64,000 nucleotides of DNA from Capsaspora owczarzaki ATCC 30864 (lineage: Eukaryota > Opisthokonta > Filasterea): positions 1,369,735 to 1,433,734 of the forward strand of contig NW_011887292.1 in NCBI RefSeq assembly GCF_000151315.2, given 5' to 3'. A model generated the notes under the pieces. The model made no database searches. It worked only from the letters and a program-made list of their open reading frames with translations, and was not told the origin of the DNA. This document shows positions 11,860 to 23,527 of the stretch, one piece after another (within the stretch, counting starts at the first letter, position 1; each line of letters starts with the position of its first letter). Position numbers and translations under genes: made by a program.

Positions 11860-11909
11860 CGGGTGGTGACAAAAAATCAGCAGACTGAAGCGGATAGAAA
11901 CAAAAAGCA
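11566..11909. promoter_or_regulatory. divergent intergenic region (PDHX / exchanger)
   Basis: A 344-bp head-to-head spacer holds a GAT/AAT run (about 11657-11685), a run of about 24 T (11765-11789) and a perfect (GATT)n tract of about 7 units at 11830-11858. No promoter motif could be assigned. Confidence 0.45.
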
Positions 11910-14900
11910 ATGGTGCGACGGTGGCCGTGGATTGCGGCCGACCTCGCAGCAGACGCATCGCAGGACGACCTCCATCAACACGATCAGCCAAAGCAGCAGG
12001 AAACAGAGCAAGTCGAAGCGCAGTATGAGCGCAATGCCAGGACGTTCGCTCGCCGGGTTGCGTCGCAGCAGCGCCAACGGTGGCTCTACTATGGCCGCCC
12101 GCTCGTCTTCCTCGGCCTCCTCCTCATGTTCTGCCTCCTCACGCCAGACGCGCGCCTGGCGACCACAGAGCCCGCATTCACACCCAGCAACGACGACGGC
12201 GGCGGCGTTGTGCTCCAGGGTCGCTCTGCAGCAGTGCACCAGCTGATGGACCTTCTGCAGCCAAACCGCAGCAGCAACAACAACAACAACAACAGCAACA
12301 ACCAGAAGCGCAATGGTGCTGCTGCAGCGGATCAACGCGAACTCGGACTCGAACTCGGACTCGAACTCGACGTTGATGTCGGCGTTGGGCTCAAGAAGCA
12401 AGCCAGCAGGGACCCCAATCGTAAAACCACCACGACCGCTCATGAATCAGAATCTGAATCTGAATCTGAATCTGAACTTCAATCTCAATCTCAATCTGCC
12501 GCTCTGCACCGCAAACTGCTGAGCGACGATCTGGACTTTTACCCGTCGTCGGGCATCTCATACCAAGACCTCAAGAACGGCGGCGTCGTCTTGTACATTA
12601 TCGGCGTGCTGTACATGTTCTTTGCGCAAGCGATTGTCTGCGACGAGTTTCTCGTCCCTTCGCTCGACCTGTTTGTCTCGACACTCAATATTCCAGACGA
12701 CGTCGCGGGCGCCTCCATCCTCGCTGCTGGCCAAGGCGCTCCGGAGCTCTTCACCTCCATCATTGGCATTTTTATTGCTAAAAGCGATATTGGCTTTGGC
12801 ACCGTGCTCGGGTCCTCAGCCTACAAGGCCGTCATGATTATCGGCATTGTTGCCTTCGCTACCCGCAAAATTCTTCGTGTCCGCCGATGGCCTGTCCTCC
12901 GCGATAGTATTTTTTGTAAGTCGTCGCTTCGATTTGTTCCTTGTGCAAAGGCTTGGGGAAAGGTTGGTGAAAAGCGGACAACAACCACCAAATACTCACC
13001 AATACTCACGCTCCTGCTCTTGCATATTGAAACGCAAAACAGACGCCGGCGCTCTCGCCCTGCTATTCATCTTCTTTCGCGACAAGCGTGTGCAGTGGTG
13101 GGAGGCAGTCGTGCTCGTGTCGAGCTTTATTGTCTACGTCCTTTTCATGGCCTTCAACCGAAATTTGGAACGCGCGTACCGTGCCATCATTCGTGCTCGC
13201 CAGCGTGCGATGCGTAAGCGCAACTCGCAGAGATTGACGGCGGAAGGTGCGGGAGGGGTGTCAGGCAGTGGCCGCTCGCCGCGAGCACGTCGCTCCAATG
13301 TCATGGAGAGCTCGGCGTCGACCAGCTCCCAAGCCGCCAGCCCTTCTGTACCGCCGCCGATTGCGCCAGAGCCCAGTCTGCTGACCGTGCCTGGGTCCGT
13401 AGCAGCAGCCCCTTTGTCGCCCTCGCAAAGCTCAACCACTGCCGTTGCCATCGAGGTCGTGCCCGACGACCCGGAAGAGGCCGACTACTCGGACGGCTCG
13501 GTTGCGTCGGATGCCAGTCTTGACTCGTTGGACGACTATGACGGCGAGGAGCAAAACAGTACCGAGTCCCTCAACGAGTTTGAAATGGACGACTATTCAC
13601 AACAAGAGTCGCAGCTCAACCAAGCGGCGCTGCGCCAATTGGATGGGTCGACACCCGCGATTGACTCTTTCGTTGCGGCGGATGGCACGCTGTCACCTGG
13701 ACTGGCGGTGAGCCGTAGCAACCTCAGCAGCAAAGCCGGGTCGATGGCGGGGAGCACACACAGCGTGAATGCGGTCGCTCCCAGTGCCAGCAACCAGCGG
13801 CGAAAGCGCAGAATGCCACGGCTGCGAGACCTGGGCGAGAGTCTACACTTGCTCGGAGGAGTTCGAGGCACGCACGACCCCAATTTCCGCGTGTCCGCCT
13901 TGCGCATTATGCTTCATGGTCTTCCGTCTCCCGTCCAGTACGTCCACGACAAGCTCACCCATCGCCACCACAGCCATGATAAGGAGCAACAACAACAGCA
14001 ACACCAGTTGCAGTCGTCTCAGGCTGATGCAACGGGACCAGGTGCGGCAAATCCGCCTGAGGGCTCCGCTACCTCGACGTTGCCAAAGCGCAGCTCCACG
14101 CTGCCCATGCAACAATCCCCGCCCACCCCTCGTAGTGGCACACTGCCCGCATCGAGCAGCACATCTGCATCGCGCCAGGCTTCTGTGAAGCGTCGAACAA
14201 GTGGCCGCACGTCCACTGGAGCAGGCTACTTGCAAGCCGATCCCCAAGCCATCCCCGCCTTGGCGGACGACACGATCGCCATCACCACAGCCGCCAGTGC
14301 AGCTGAAGCGGAGAGTGTGCCTGTTCCACTCGAACTCGTCAAGGTGCGCGACGACTCTGGTCAGGTGGTGAAAGTGGTTTTGCCCAAGGCCGCTCGACCG
14401 CTGTACCTGCGCTTCCCCGAGACTTTCTTGGCCCGGATTGCCTTCGTCTTTGTCTTTCCCATCACGTTTCTACTCTGCTGGACGATTCCTGATTGTCGAC
14501 TGCCTCGATTCAAACGCCTGTTTGTTGTCACCTTTTTCATCAGCATTCTTTGGATTGCTGGCTTTACCTACCTCGTGGTTTGGTGGACTACAGTCATCGG
14601 CAATGTCCTCGGCATTCCGTCTGCCGTCCTAGGCCTGACGTTCCTGGGAATCAGCTCAAACATGACCGACACGCTGTCTGCCATCATTGTTGCGCGACAT
14701 GGGCTCGGCAACATGGCCTTGTCCTCCTGCATTGGCGGTAGTGTCTTCAACCTGCTTGTTGGCTTGCCGCTGCCGTGGCTCATTTGGACGCTCGTCAACG
14801 ATGAAGATGTCACGTTGAAGGACGTTTCTCTGAATTTCACGCTCTTCATTCAGCTCGCAATGTTGGCTGGCGTGTTGTTAAGCCTGCTCCTGTTCCGATG

Positions 14901-15003
14901 GCAGCTCAGCAAACCACTCGGCGTCATGCTGGTGCTGCTCTATTCCGGATTCCTCGTCTTGAGCATTCTGCTCCAGTATAACAAGTTTTCTGCACCCTTT
15001 TAA
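11910..15003 (+). CDS. Na+/Ca2+ exchanger of the SLC24 (NCKX) fold with a changed K+ site
   Basis: Membrane Ca2+ extruder. Exons 11910-12915 and 13043-15003 join in phase to 988 aa. A basic N-terminus and hydrophobic segment lead to a Ser/Glu-rich stretch with hexanucleotide repeats. The first alpha repeat (about residues 247-320) has GASILAAGQGAPELFTS, keeping the Ca-binding Glu, and is followed by GTVLGSSAYKAVMIIG. A large hydrophilic loop (about 380-790) separates the halves. The second alpha repeat (about 850-912) has LTFLGISSNMTDTLSAIIV and GGSVFNLLVGLPLPWL. It keeps the central Asp but replaces the usual Ser-x-Pro with Asn-Met, and has Asn where NCKX proteins carry the K+-liganding Asp (NIFD-type motif). 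Five hydrophobic segments finish the protein. Family is clear; K+ dependence is doubtful. Confidence 0.88.
12448..12500 (+). repeat. in-frame hexanucleotide repeat (Glu-Ser / Gln-Ser)
   Basis: Tandem GAATCT units shade into CAATCT units inside the exchanger coding region and encode alternating Glu-Ser then Gln-Ser. A related ACTCGG/ACTCGA repeat lies just upstream at about 12335-12370. Length variation here would keep the frame. Confidence 0.8.
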
Positions 15004-15385
15004 GCCGATGGTCTGATTGCTTGTTGTTGTTGTTGTTGCTGTTGTTGTTCTTGTTGTTGTTGTTGCTGTTCTTGTTGTTGCTGTTGTTGTTGTTGTTGTT
15101 GCTGTCGCTGATTGCTTGTCTTGTGGTTGCTGCCCAATTTTTTTTTCTTGGCTGTAGCAAATCGACATTTACCCTCCATTCACTCAAAAAGCATCAGAGT
15201 CGTCGGGAACCTTTTCATTGCTTGGTCGAATACACAAACAACATACGCACACAACCGAAACTGCGCTCTTGGAAATGAGAATGCAGCCGCGGACACAGAC
15301 ACAAACACACAAACAACAAAAAAATAACCGGATTTCAAAAAAATACAGCAAAACGAAAGTAGGGGGAAGGGGAGGGGCACTTTGT
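15004..15385. repeat. convergent 3' intergenic region with GTT/GCT repeat
   Basis: This 382-bp gap lies between the stop codons of the exchanger (+) and importin-5 (-). A GTT-rich trinucleotide tract with interspersed GCT and TTC units spans about 15019-15103. The rest is AT-rich 3' UTR-like sequence. No gene is supported. Confidence 0.75.
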
Positions 15386-15976
15386 TTACTGGCTGGGTGG
15401 GTTGCCGTCTTGAGCCAAGGATTTGTTGAGGGAGCTAAGATTGTCCTTGCCCACTTCGGTCAGCTTGGAGTTGAACAGTTGCATGTCTTCCGCCGAAGCA
15501 CTGCTCGAGAAAGTCTGCAAATGATGAAGCAGCTTGGCTTCCAGCGGCGCATCGAGAGCATCGATTGAAATAACGCTGCAGAAAGCTGCCACAAGAATGG
15601 GGTAGTGCTGCACGGCAATGGGATTTTGCTGGTCAAGCAGATTGGCAATAAACCCGTACACGTCAGGGGCTTCGGTAATGTCGCTCTCAACAGGCAACAG
15701 GTTGAACCAAGCTGGCAGCCAGGTTGACTGATCAACATAACCCGCCTCGATAATCTTGCCCAGTGCAGAGACGACGTTATCAGTTGCAATCAAGTTGTCA
15801 GGAAGGCGCGCGTTGGGGCGTTGGGCCATCTGCAAGAGGAACGGGGGAGTGGCTGCACAAAATCAATGCACAACGGGGGGGGGACGTGAGCGCCAAAACC
15901 CATAGTGACATGGTGTGCGTGAGTGGTAGTGTGTGGTGGTGATGGGGAGGAGGAAGACGAATCTGGCTGTGTTTTC

Positions 15977-16037
<61 letters not shown>

Positions 16038-19000
16038 CAGACATGGAGACTTACCAGCAGCAAACTCTCGGAAGTCGGGGCCGCCAGTCTTGGCCATCAG
16101 ACCGACACCGTACGCGCACGTTTGGAGCACATCGAAATTCTCGTCCTGGATACCGTTGAGCAAGGGCTCAAGGAAGTGCGTGGCGTAGCGCCACGCCACC
16201 GGGCCAAGGAACTCGAGCATGTCGTCGTAAACGCAGAGCGCCCATTTGCGCTCGATGGGCGAGTGATCGCGCCGGATCATCTCGATGAGCTTGGGGGCGA
16301 TAGCCTCATAGAGAATCAGAGCGTTTTCACGCTGGTATTGGAAGAGCACATGGAAGGTTTCGGCAAACTGTCAATCGAGAAGGGAAAGCGAGAAGGGAAA
16401 GCGAGAAGGGAAAGCGAGAAGGGAAAGCAAGAAGGGAGAGCAAAGAAGGTAAGAATGCTGCATCCATGCTCGAACTCGACAATGCAACATCCAAATCAAA
16501 AACGTACGTTTTGCAGGACACCTTGCTCTTCGCGCTCCGTCTCGTTAATACGGTCTGCCATCTCTTCATCATAGAACTCATCCTGACGCTCGCCTGCAGT
16601 GACAATAATGCATCAACGGTCAACTCCCATGTCTATGCAAACCACCCGAAAATCGTCAAGCAACCCAACAAACATTCAAACGCTTAGCTTACGAGCACGA
16701 TCAAGAACTCGCAAATGGTCATACGCCAGCTGCTTAATGAGGGCGTCCGCAAGCTTGCGATAAAGAACGTCGGGGAACGACACGTGCGCACCAGCCGACG
16801 ACAGAGTCTGTGAAAGAAAACAAGTTACAAGGACGATGAGATACCGGCAAACCAAGAAAAGAATGCGAACGAAACAGAAGGGGGAAAAAAAAAAACATGA
16901 CCGACTTGTACTCACCAAATGGAATGAGTCGAGGAATCCAGTGACCATCTGAACCATATCCTTGCTGTGAAGGGAGATGGCTTCAATAAGAGCGTCGTAG
17001 ATCAGCGGGGCGACGACTGCCAGTTGCGTTTGAGCGGCGGCAGAGTTGGCATCCTGCAATTCGACGGCGGAAACAAGGCTGCGAATCAAGAACGGCATAA
17101 TGCAGGCGGCTGCAAGACGCACACCGTCGTGGAAGTAAAAGCGCAGCAGGGGGAGCATGAGCGTAGCAATGTCGCTGACGCGCGGGGCGAAGAGCTCCTG
17201 GAGCTCGCGAGCAATGCAAATCAGCATTTCGCAAGCAGTGGCCTTGTCATCAAGCGTGGAGGTGCGGACGGAGACAATCTGCGAGTCCAAGCGCGCAGAC
17301 TCCCAGCCAGGGCGGTTTTCAAAGTCGGCAGCTTTGGGATCGTCCTCCTCAAAGACCATCAGCTCGGGTTGGATGCTGGCGGCCGCAATCAATGCGGGCC
17401 AGATGGCGTCCAAGTAGACAATGAAATCTTTTCGGAGGACCTTGCAAATGCGCGTGGCTGCGGTCAAAACGTAAGGCAGCTGCGGGTCCTCAACCGAGAG
17501 CGGCTGGGCAACAAGAATGCTCATGACCTCGGCGGCATCTTGTTGGAAGATGTCCTTGCCGACAGCCAGACCAATGAGCGTGATGCACTCCATGACACGA
17601 CCGCGGAGGCCAGCGGCTTCAGGGTCGTGGGTAAGGTCCAGCAGGACGGTGCGCAACAAGGGCATAAAGTTGTTATAGTAGGGCACGAACGACTCTTCCA
17701 CGGCGTCGGCAATGATGCCAATGGTGGTAATGACCTGCTCGTGGATGAAACGATGAGGGGTGCTGAGCAGGTTGAGCAGGCGGGTGAGGATGGCGTCGAG
17801 ATGCGGCCTGAGCACGTCGCCGAGGGTCGAGTCCATTTCCATGGCAGCCTCTGCGGGAATGTCGGTAAAGTTGACGAGCGCAGCGCTGCCGTGGCCTTGC
17901 AGACGCGGGAAGCTGGTCTCATCCAACAAGGGGAGGACGCCGTTCATAAAGAGCTGTGCGTATTGCTCTTGGATGATTGGCGCAAAGTCTGTAGCCATTT
18001 GACCGATCGCGTTGCAGGCGCCGAAGCGAACGCGCGGGTTGGGATCGACAAGGCTGTGCGAGACTTGCGTCAGGATCTCGGGCAGGTATTGCTTGAGAAC
18101 GCCGTGCGCGCCCTCGCCAATGGCAGAAATTGCCATCAATGCACCAAGACGGTGGCGCCAGTCCTGCGACTGGAGCATCTGGGAAATGGGGGCGAGAACG
18201 GCGCTGATCAGCGTCTTGCCGCCGAGCGCAACAGCAATGCGGTCGAGCGCTTGCTCGCCAACAATGGCAGTCTCGTCCTCATCCTCCGCCACCTCAGAGT
18301 TGGACGCCGCCCAAGCCACAGCAGCCTGCTCGCTTTCGTCATACTCGACCATCATTTGGAGCAGGACGGGCACAACAACACCGGCAAAACCCTCAAAGCG
18401 ACGGCACATGCCGGGGTGGCGCTCGGCAAACGTGACCAACAGCTCAACACACAGATGGCGAGTGCCGTCCTCCAGCTGCGCAGTGTTGCCCGCAGCAGCC
18501 ACGAGTGTGTTGACAACCTCTGCAAAGCAGTTGCGGAAGCTGGTGGGGGAATGCTCGGCAAGCTCAATGAGGCATCCGATGACATCGCCAGCGGTAGCGT
18601 CGTCACCACTGGCCATGGCACGCGAAGTAACAGAGAGCATGAGCGGCAGAAGATCTGTAAAGCCGTTGCGCTGCTCGCGGTTCAGGAAGAGCATAAAGCC
18701 GACTGCAGCGCGCACCGCCATTTCCGCCGTCTCCAGGTCGTTCTCGGCGCGCATCTGATCGGCGAAAATACCGTGAACAACACCAATGTAGCGGGCGAGT
18801 TGCGAGCCGAAAACAGTCGGCGTCGCGTTGATGATGGCCAAGGCAGACGTGCGCCTGGTGGCATCCTCTGACTGGATGAGCGCGAAAAGAGTCGGCAACA
18901 ATGCCGCCCACTGAACATCCTCCTCGTCCGAGTCTATCAATGGTACAACAAAAACAACAACAAAAAAACAAGGATGGGAGAGGGATATGGTGAGAATACA

Positions 19001-20158
19001 GGCCCCCGCAACCGACGACCGCAGTGAGCCATTCATTGTGTACCTTGCGCCATGTTGGCAATGTCGCACACGGCATCGACAATTCGTCGACGGACAGCGC
19101 GATCTGTCTCGGTCTGGAGGGCACTGAGGAAGGCAGCCATGACCTGCTCACGCAGCTCGTGCGCCGTGGTCATCCAGAGCGACTTTCGGTCATTGTCCGG
19201 ACCGACGAGCGCAAAGGCTTTGCGACGGAAGAGCGCAATGGCCATTTGACGGACCTCGGAATGAGCGGACTGTGTCATGTACTGAGTGCAGATCGGGAAG
19301 AGCTGCTCGGGAATCAGCGCAATGCGCTCGAAATAGTCCTCCGACGCTTGTCGGGTCTGCAAGGAGCGAGAAAAAAAAAAAAACGAGGCCAACATCAAAC
19401 AGTCGGTTAGTGACCGAGCAAAGCAAAAGGGGGCAAAGCTGAAGGCTCGGCTCGAAAAGATTGAGCAGGATGACGGTTGGTGGTGGGTGGTGGTGGATTG
19501 CGCTGGGGTGGACATTGTACTGCCTCCTGGTAGGACAGGGAAGGGAACCATGTGCAATGCCAAAAGTGCACGCGCGTAGACCGCACACAAAACTTCATCG
19601 CCGACACTGGCGACATTTGCTCTGAGTGTGTGTCTGGGACTGGTGTATTGCAATGGGCAACCGAAGGCCGGCCAACAAGCACCCGGCCGTTTGACATGCG
19701 GGAACGAAAGGAAAGAGGAAGAAAAAAAAAAAAAAAAAAAAAAGTCCACGCGGTGTGCATTTCGGCCACAGTTGCGCCTCTCTCGCGCTGGCTCTGCGAC
19801 CATGCAAAGCCGAGGCACAGCCAAATGCTTCCAGATTGGTGCCACAATGATACGCTCGTGGGTTGCCCTGTAAAAGTGGGCCCCCAGACCCCGCTCCGAC
19901 GGCAGTCAAGCGAAAGCTTTTTCGTCGTTGGCTTTTTTTTTTCATTTTTTGCTTTTTTTTTCTTTGATTTTGCTATTTGCCACTTTAATACTGCGGCATG
20001 CACAAGGTGAAGCACTCGATGTGGTCTCCAAACCACGTGAATACCAAACGTCCCTGACAAATCCCTTCGACTACGAATACGAGAAGGCGAACAAAGCGAC
20101 CAGCCACGGCTGCAGGAACGCGTGAATTGCTGATCGCCTGCATTTTTCCCGCCAAAAC

Positions 20159-20200
<42 letters not shown>

Positions 20201-20393
20201 ACCACATGCATTGAATGCATTGGCCTTTCTTTTCGCTCCTGTCGCAATGGCTGACGTCGAGAAGAAGCTCGAAACAGTCTGAAGACAGGTGCAAAGGCTG
20301 ACTCGTGGACAAGCAGGGAGGCGGAATTCCGGAAAGTGGACTTACAGCGTTCTCAGGGCTGAGCAGGTTGTGAAGCAGCTGTTCCAAATCCAT
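15386..20393 (-). CDS. IPO5: importin-5 (karyopherin beta-3 / Kap121 type)
   Basis: Nuclear import receptor made of HEAT repeats. Seven exons, 20393-20346, 19356-19044, 18933-16916, 16807-16693, 16593-16508, 16367-16055 and 15852-15386, join in phase to 1119 aa (human IPO5 is about 1097). Diagnostic stretches include DLEQLLHNLLSPENA, VRQMAIALFRR, SAIGEGAHGVLKQYLPEIL, GACNAIGQMATDFAPIIQEQ, ECITLIGLAVGKDIFQQDAA and LLRFYFHDGVRLAAACIMPF. The acidic loop DEDETAIVGEQALDRIAVAL matches the Ran/cargo-control region of the family. The last acceptor is at 15852, not the later one before ATGGCC, because only 15852 keeps phase and restores the helix before the final HEAT repeats. Intron 1 is long (about 1 kb). 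Confidence 0.96.
15978..16035 (-). repeat. 58-nt homopolymer in an importin-5 intron
   Basis: An uninterrupted A run on the plus strand is poly-T in the sense of importin-5 and starts about 20 nt after the donor of the last intron. It is the longest homopolymer in the window; its exact length is the least reliable part of any assembly. Confidence 0.85.
16376..16440. repeat. 13-bp minisatellite in an importin-5 intron
   Basis: About five tandem copies of the 13-mer GAGAAGGGAAAGC, the last slightly diverged, lie immediately intronic of the acceptor of the exon starting at 16367. In the sense of the gene it is a C/T-rich repeat (GCTTTCCCTTCTC), so it may double as the polypyrimidine tract. Confidence 0.85.
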
Positions 20394-20637
20394 GTTGAAC
20401 TTTTGAGAGTAGAAATAAAAAAATGTGAAATGATGGATGGCCGAAAGTGGAAGGACCAACAAGGTGAAAGTCTGAGATGTGAAGCGCATAGTCAAACTCT
20501 CGGGCGGAATGTATGGTTGTTTGTCTCACTCAAACAAAAGTTTCATTCAAACATCGTTCATTCACAATCTAGACAAACACAAGGAATAGCAAATGCAACG
20601 TAACAATGCTACAAACTAGCAAGAGAAATCTCTGTTT

Positions 20638-22943
20638 TCACACGCATGTCTCGGCCGAAGGCAATCGGGGCAGGTGCCATGACGGAGAAGCTGATGGAAG
20701 CTCGACGAAAGAGGTGGCCGCGTCTTGAGAAACGGGAGAAACGACGGGTGTTGATGGTGTTGCCGGCACTGGCGCTACGACGGGCGGGGACATTGTGCCA
20801 TCGAGAAAGGGCTCAATGCATTTTTGGAGGACCCCGCGGAAGGCTGAGGCGGTTTCACCGCTGTGTAGCCGATCTGCAATTGCGCAGACAGCGACGAATA
20901 CGGAATGCAGATATTCTCGCTGCTCCGAGTCCTTGGTCGTGTCAAAGAAGGCAGCTCCGCTGCTCGACGACTCGGAACCTTCAGAAACATGCAGAAGGCG
21001 ACTGGCGAGGGCGGACATCTCGTCCTCGGAGAGGACAAGAAGCATTTTGGTCAACGAGTGCAGTGCCGGTCGGTCACGAACAAACCGCGCCAGGCAATGA
21101 TTTTCGAGCCATGAGGATGCAGGCGTGAGAGACTGGCTCGATGGCGGTTGCTGTGGAGTCGCGGGCAGCCACGAGCTGGGAACAACCCGCGATGCGGTTG
21201 CTCGCAACGATTTGACCCAGTTCCCGGAGCGCGACTTTTCTGGTAACGGCGGCGGCGGCGCCACGTGTTCGTCTTGAATGGTCGGTGCAACTACCAGCGA
21301 AGATAGCACGTCATCCATGAACAAGTCTCCAGGCGCGTGTCGCAGAGCGCGGGCGACGGCGAGACGAGGAATGGCGTAAAGCACACCAGGGTCTAGCTCC
21401 TCGAGCTGCTCGATTGTGATGAGATTGCTTGCCAGACCATCAGCGATAGTTTCTTGCAGGAGCGCGGTCATTTCTTCCGCTTGCTCCATGTTGCGAGCGG
21501 ACGGCAGGGCCGGCAGGACCAAGCGCATGTACGACAGCTCAAATTCCACCCAGGCCTTGTCGAAGCGTTCAAACGTAGACTGGATGGAGGCAGGATATGC
21601 GACGCGTGCGCTCGTTGCGTGTGCTCGTAGGCTCTGAGAATTGACAGTCAACAACAACCATAACAACAACAACAACAACAGCAACGACGAGTGAGCACCA
21701 ACATCCAAAACGAAAGTGTAGCAATGAACACAAGTGTGCTCTCACCGTCCGTGCGTCGCCAAAAGACAAGCAGAGAGCCATGGCAGCAGGCTTGAGCGCC
21801 GACAACAGGACTGCAAGAGGGGGCAGCAATGCGAGTGAACAAGTGTGCGCAACCACGATCTTGGCACAAAGACAGCAACACCACGAAATTCATGCAGACT
21901 AGACTCACCACCACCCATGGAAATGGTCGCGCCTGCTACGAGCAGCTCGGCAATGACAACGAGCGTGCCGAGCATGCAGCTGTTGCCATTGGTCACAGAT
22001 GACGGAAATTTCGCGCGATACGCACGGTCGTCAAGGCTGAGGCTCGGGTGCTTGCGGACCATATCGAGCGAGACCAGCTCCAGGATTTCAATGAGACGCT
22101 GCTTGCGCAATAGCAGATGGTGCACGAGGTGGTGGTGCAAAAGCGGGCTAAACTCGCACATGCGGATCAAGTGCACGCAGCGCACAAACTGGTCGTCCGC
22201 CTCGAGGAACTGGCCGAACAGCGTTGTTGGACTGCGGTAATTGGTGTGACATTTTCAGCACACAGGCAACACATACGCACAAAGCAGAGGACCACACGAC
22301 GTGAGTGAAAGCCAAAACGCCAAACCGCAGAGCAACCCAAATCACAAAAATAAGCGTCGTCTGCCGACTGCAAAATTGAGATTGGGTTTTTTTCCTTCCC
22401 CTCATTTTTTTCTGTTTCGCTCCGCAAATTCGCTCAATGACTGTTGGAAGAGGTGGTCAAGCCTTACCGTGTCGGTGTCGGAGCAGCGTCAATGTGAGCT
22501 GGCCCTGTGCTCGAGTTGGTGGCAGGCAGGGAATGGGGCTCGGTCGGCAGGAATGGCGTGCTGAAGCCCAAAGAAGGTGTGTTGGTTTCTGACCGCACCG
22601 CGTCCGCCGCAAATTCAGCGGTGCGAACGCGGTGGCTGCCGCTGTCGGCGCCTTGCTCTGGCGGCTGTGATGGAGAAGTCACCACCGATGAGGATGACGG
22701 TGGCAGTGATGATGATGACGATGGCTGGGGCGCAGACGCATCAGACCCGCGTTCGGTGTTGCCGGAAACGGAATTGGGTCTGTTGCGTTGCGGTGTTTGT
22801 GACGATGTGCGCCGACCGAAAAGGCCGAGCGTCCCTCGCGCTCGTGACGGCTGCTGTTGTTCGCGTTCGTCTGATTGTGCAGCAGAGTCCGGTCGCTGCG
22901 CAATGCCGCGGACGGAACGTTTCAACCGGTTGAGCAGCGTCAT
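20638..22943 (-). CDS. Lst2/ZFYVE28-like protein lacking the FYVE domain
   Basis: Animal Lst2 (ZFYVE28) is a negative regulator of EGFR signalling on endosomes. Exons 22943-22468, 22231-21909, 21810-21746 and 21633-20638 join in phase to 619 aa. The start (MTLLNRLKRSVRG) resembles the Lst2 start. A Ser/Pro/Gln-rich stretch of about 140 residues follows, then the helical Lst2 domain: LFGQFLEADDQFVRC, RAKFPSSVTNG, FDKAWVEFELSYMRLVLPA and LDPGVLYAIPRLAVARAL, each with a recognisable human counterpart. Near the end, YLHSVFVAVCAIADRLHSG matches the conserved helix before the animal FYVE domain. The protein then stops after a Pro/Val tail. No zinc-binding Cys pairs occur before the stop or in the 244 bp downstream. 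Lst2 identity is strong; FYVE absence is read directly. Confidence 0.85.
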
Positions 22944-23527
22944 CGTAAAAAAAAAACAAAAGTGAACGTTTCCCAGCTCCGTTGTTGTTTTTTTCAATGA
23001 CGCGCTCGCTCTTGAAAAAAACAAAAAAAGACGACTGGTGCGATTCGATTGAGATGAGCGCATACTGTAGGATGATTGTTGCGCACAGCTGGAGCAAGTG
23101 ATCGCTTGGCCGGCCAACCCAGAGGCCAAGGGAATTGAGTTGCGCTTCCATGCTACAGTATTACTCATTTTGTTGTTGTTGTTGTTGGAAATCTGATTTT
23201 CGAAGGCGTTCTTTAGCAAAGTAGCTTTTTCTTCTAATACAGTAGTCCAATTGCATGACTGTTGCGTCGCTCATCCGTCAAAGCACAGAGTTGGCAACAG
23301 TCAAACAAGTACAGAAACAAGTTGTGCTCAGAAGAATGAAAAACGGGACTCCTCGCGTCAGCTGGAAAACACAAACAGGACCGTATATCGACAGAAAAAA
23401 TGCACACGAAAAGACAAAGCACAAACCAAAACTACTCAAAGAAAAACCAAAACGCCATCAAGAAAAAAAAAGTCAGAAATTTCAAAGCGGGATTCCGGCA
23501 TCAAACGACGCGGCAGCTTGCAGCTCT
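22944..23527. other. intergenic region between Lst2-like and EML genes
   Basis: These 584 bp lie between two minus-strand genes and hold the Lst2 5' flank and the EML 3' flank. An open stretch beginning with Met at 23151 has no family resemblance and no convincing splice to the Lst2 exon. No gene is called. Confidence 0.5.

Noticed and set aside
15786-15835. Acceptor just before ATGGCC as the start of the last importin-5 exon
   Set aside because: It would put the exon out of phase with the donor at 16055. The upstream acceptor at 15852 restores phase and a conserved helix.
16967-18871. 634-residue plus-strand open frame opposite importin-5
   Set aside because: Shadow of the importin-5 coding strand caused by biased codon use; the minus-strand reading matches importin-5 throughout.
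23055-23151. Open stretch starting with Met (MEAQLNSLGLWVGRP) as a 5' exon of the Lst2-like gene
   Set aside because: The Met at 22943 begins MTLLNRLKRSVRG, which resembles the normal Lst2 N-terminus, and no convincing donor/acceptor pair links the two.
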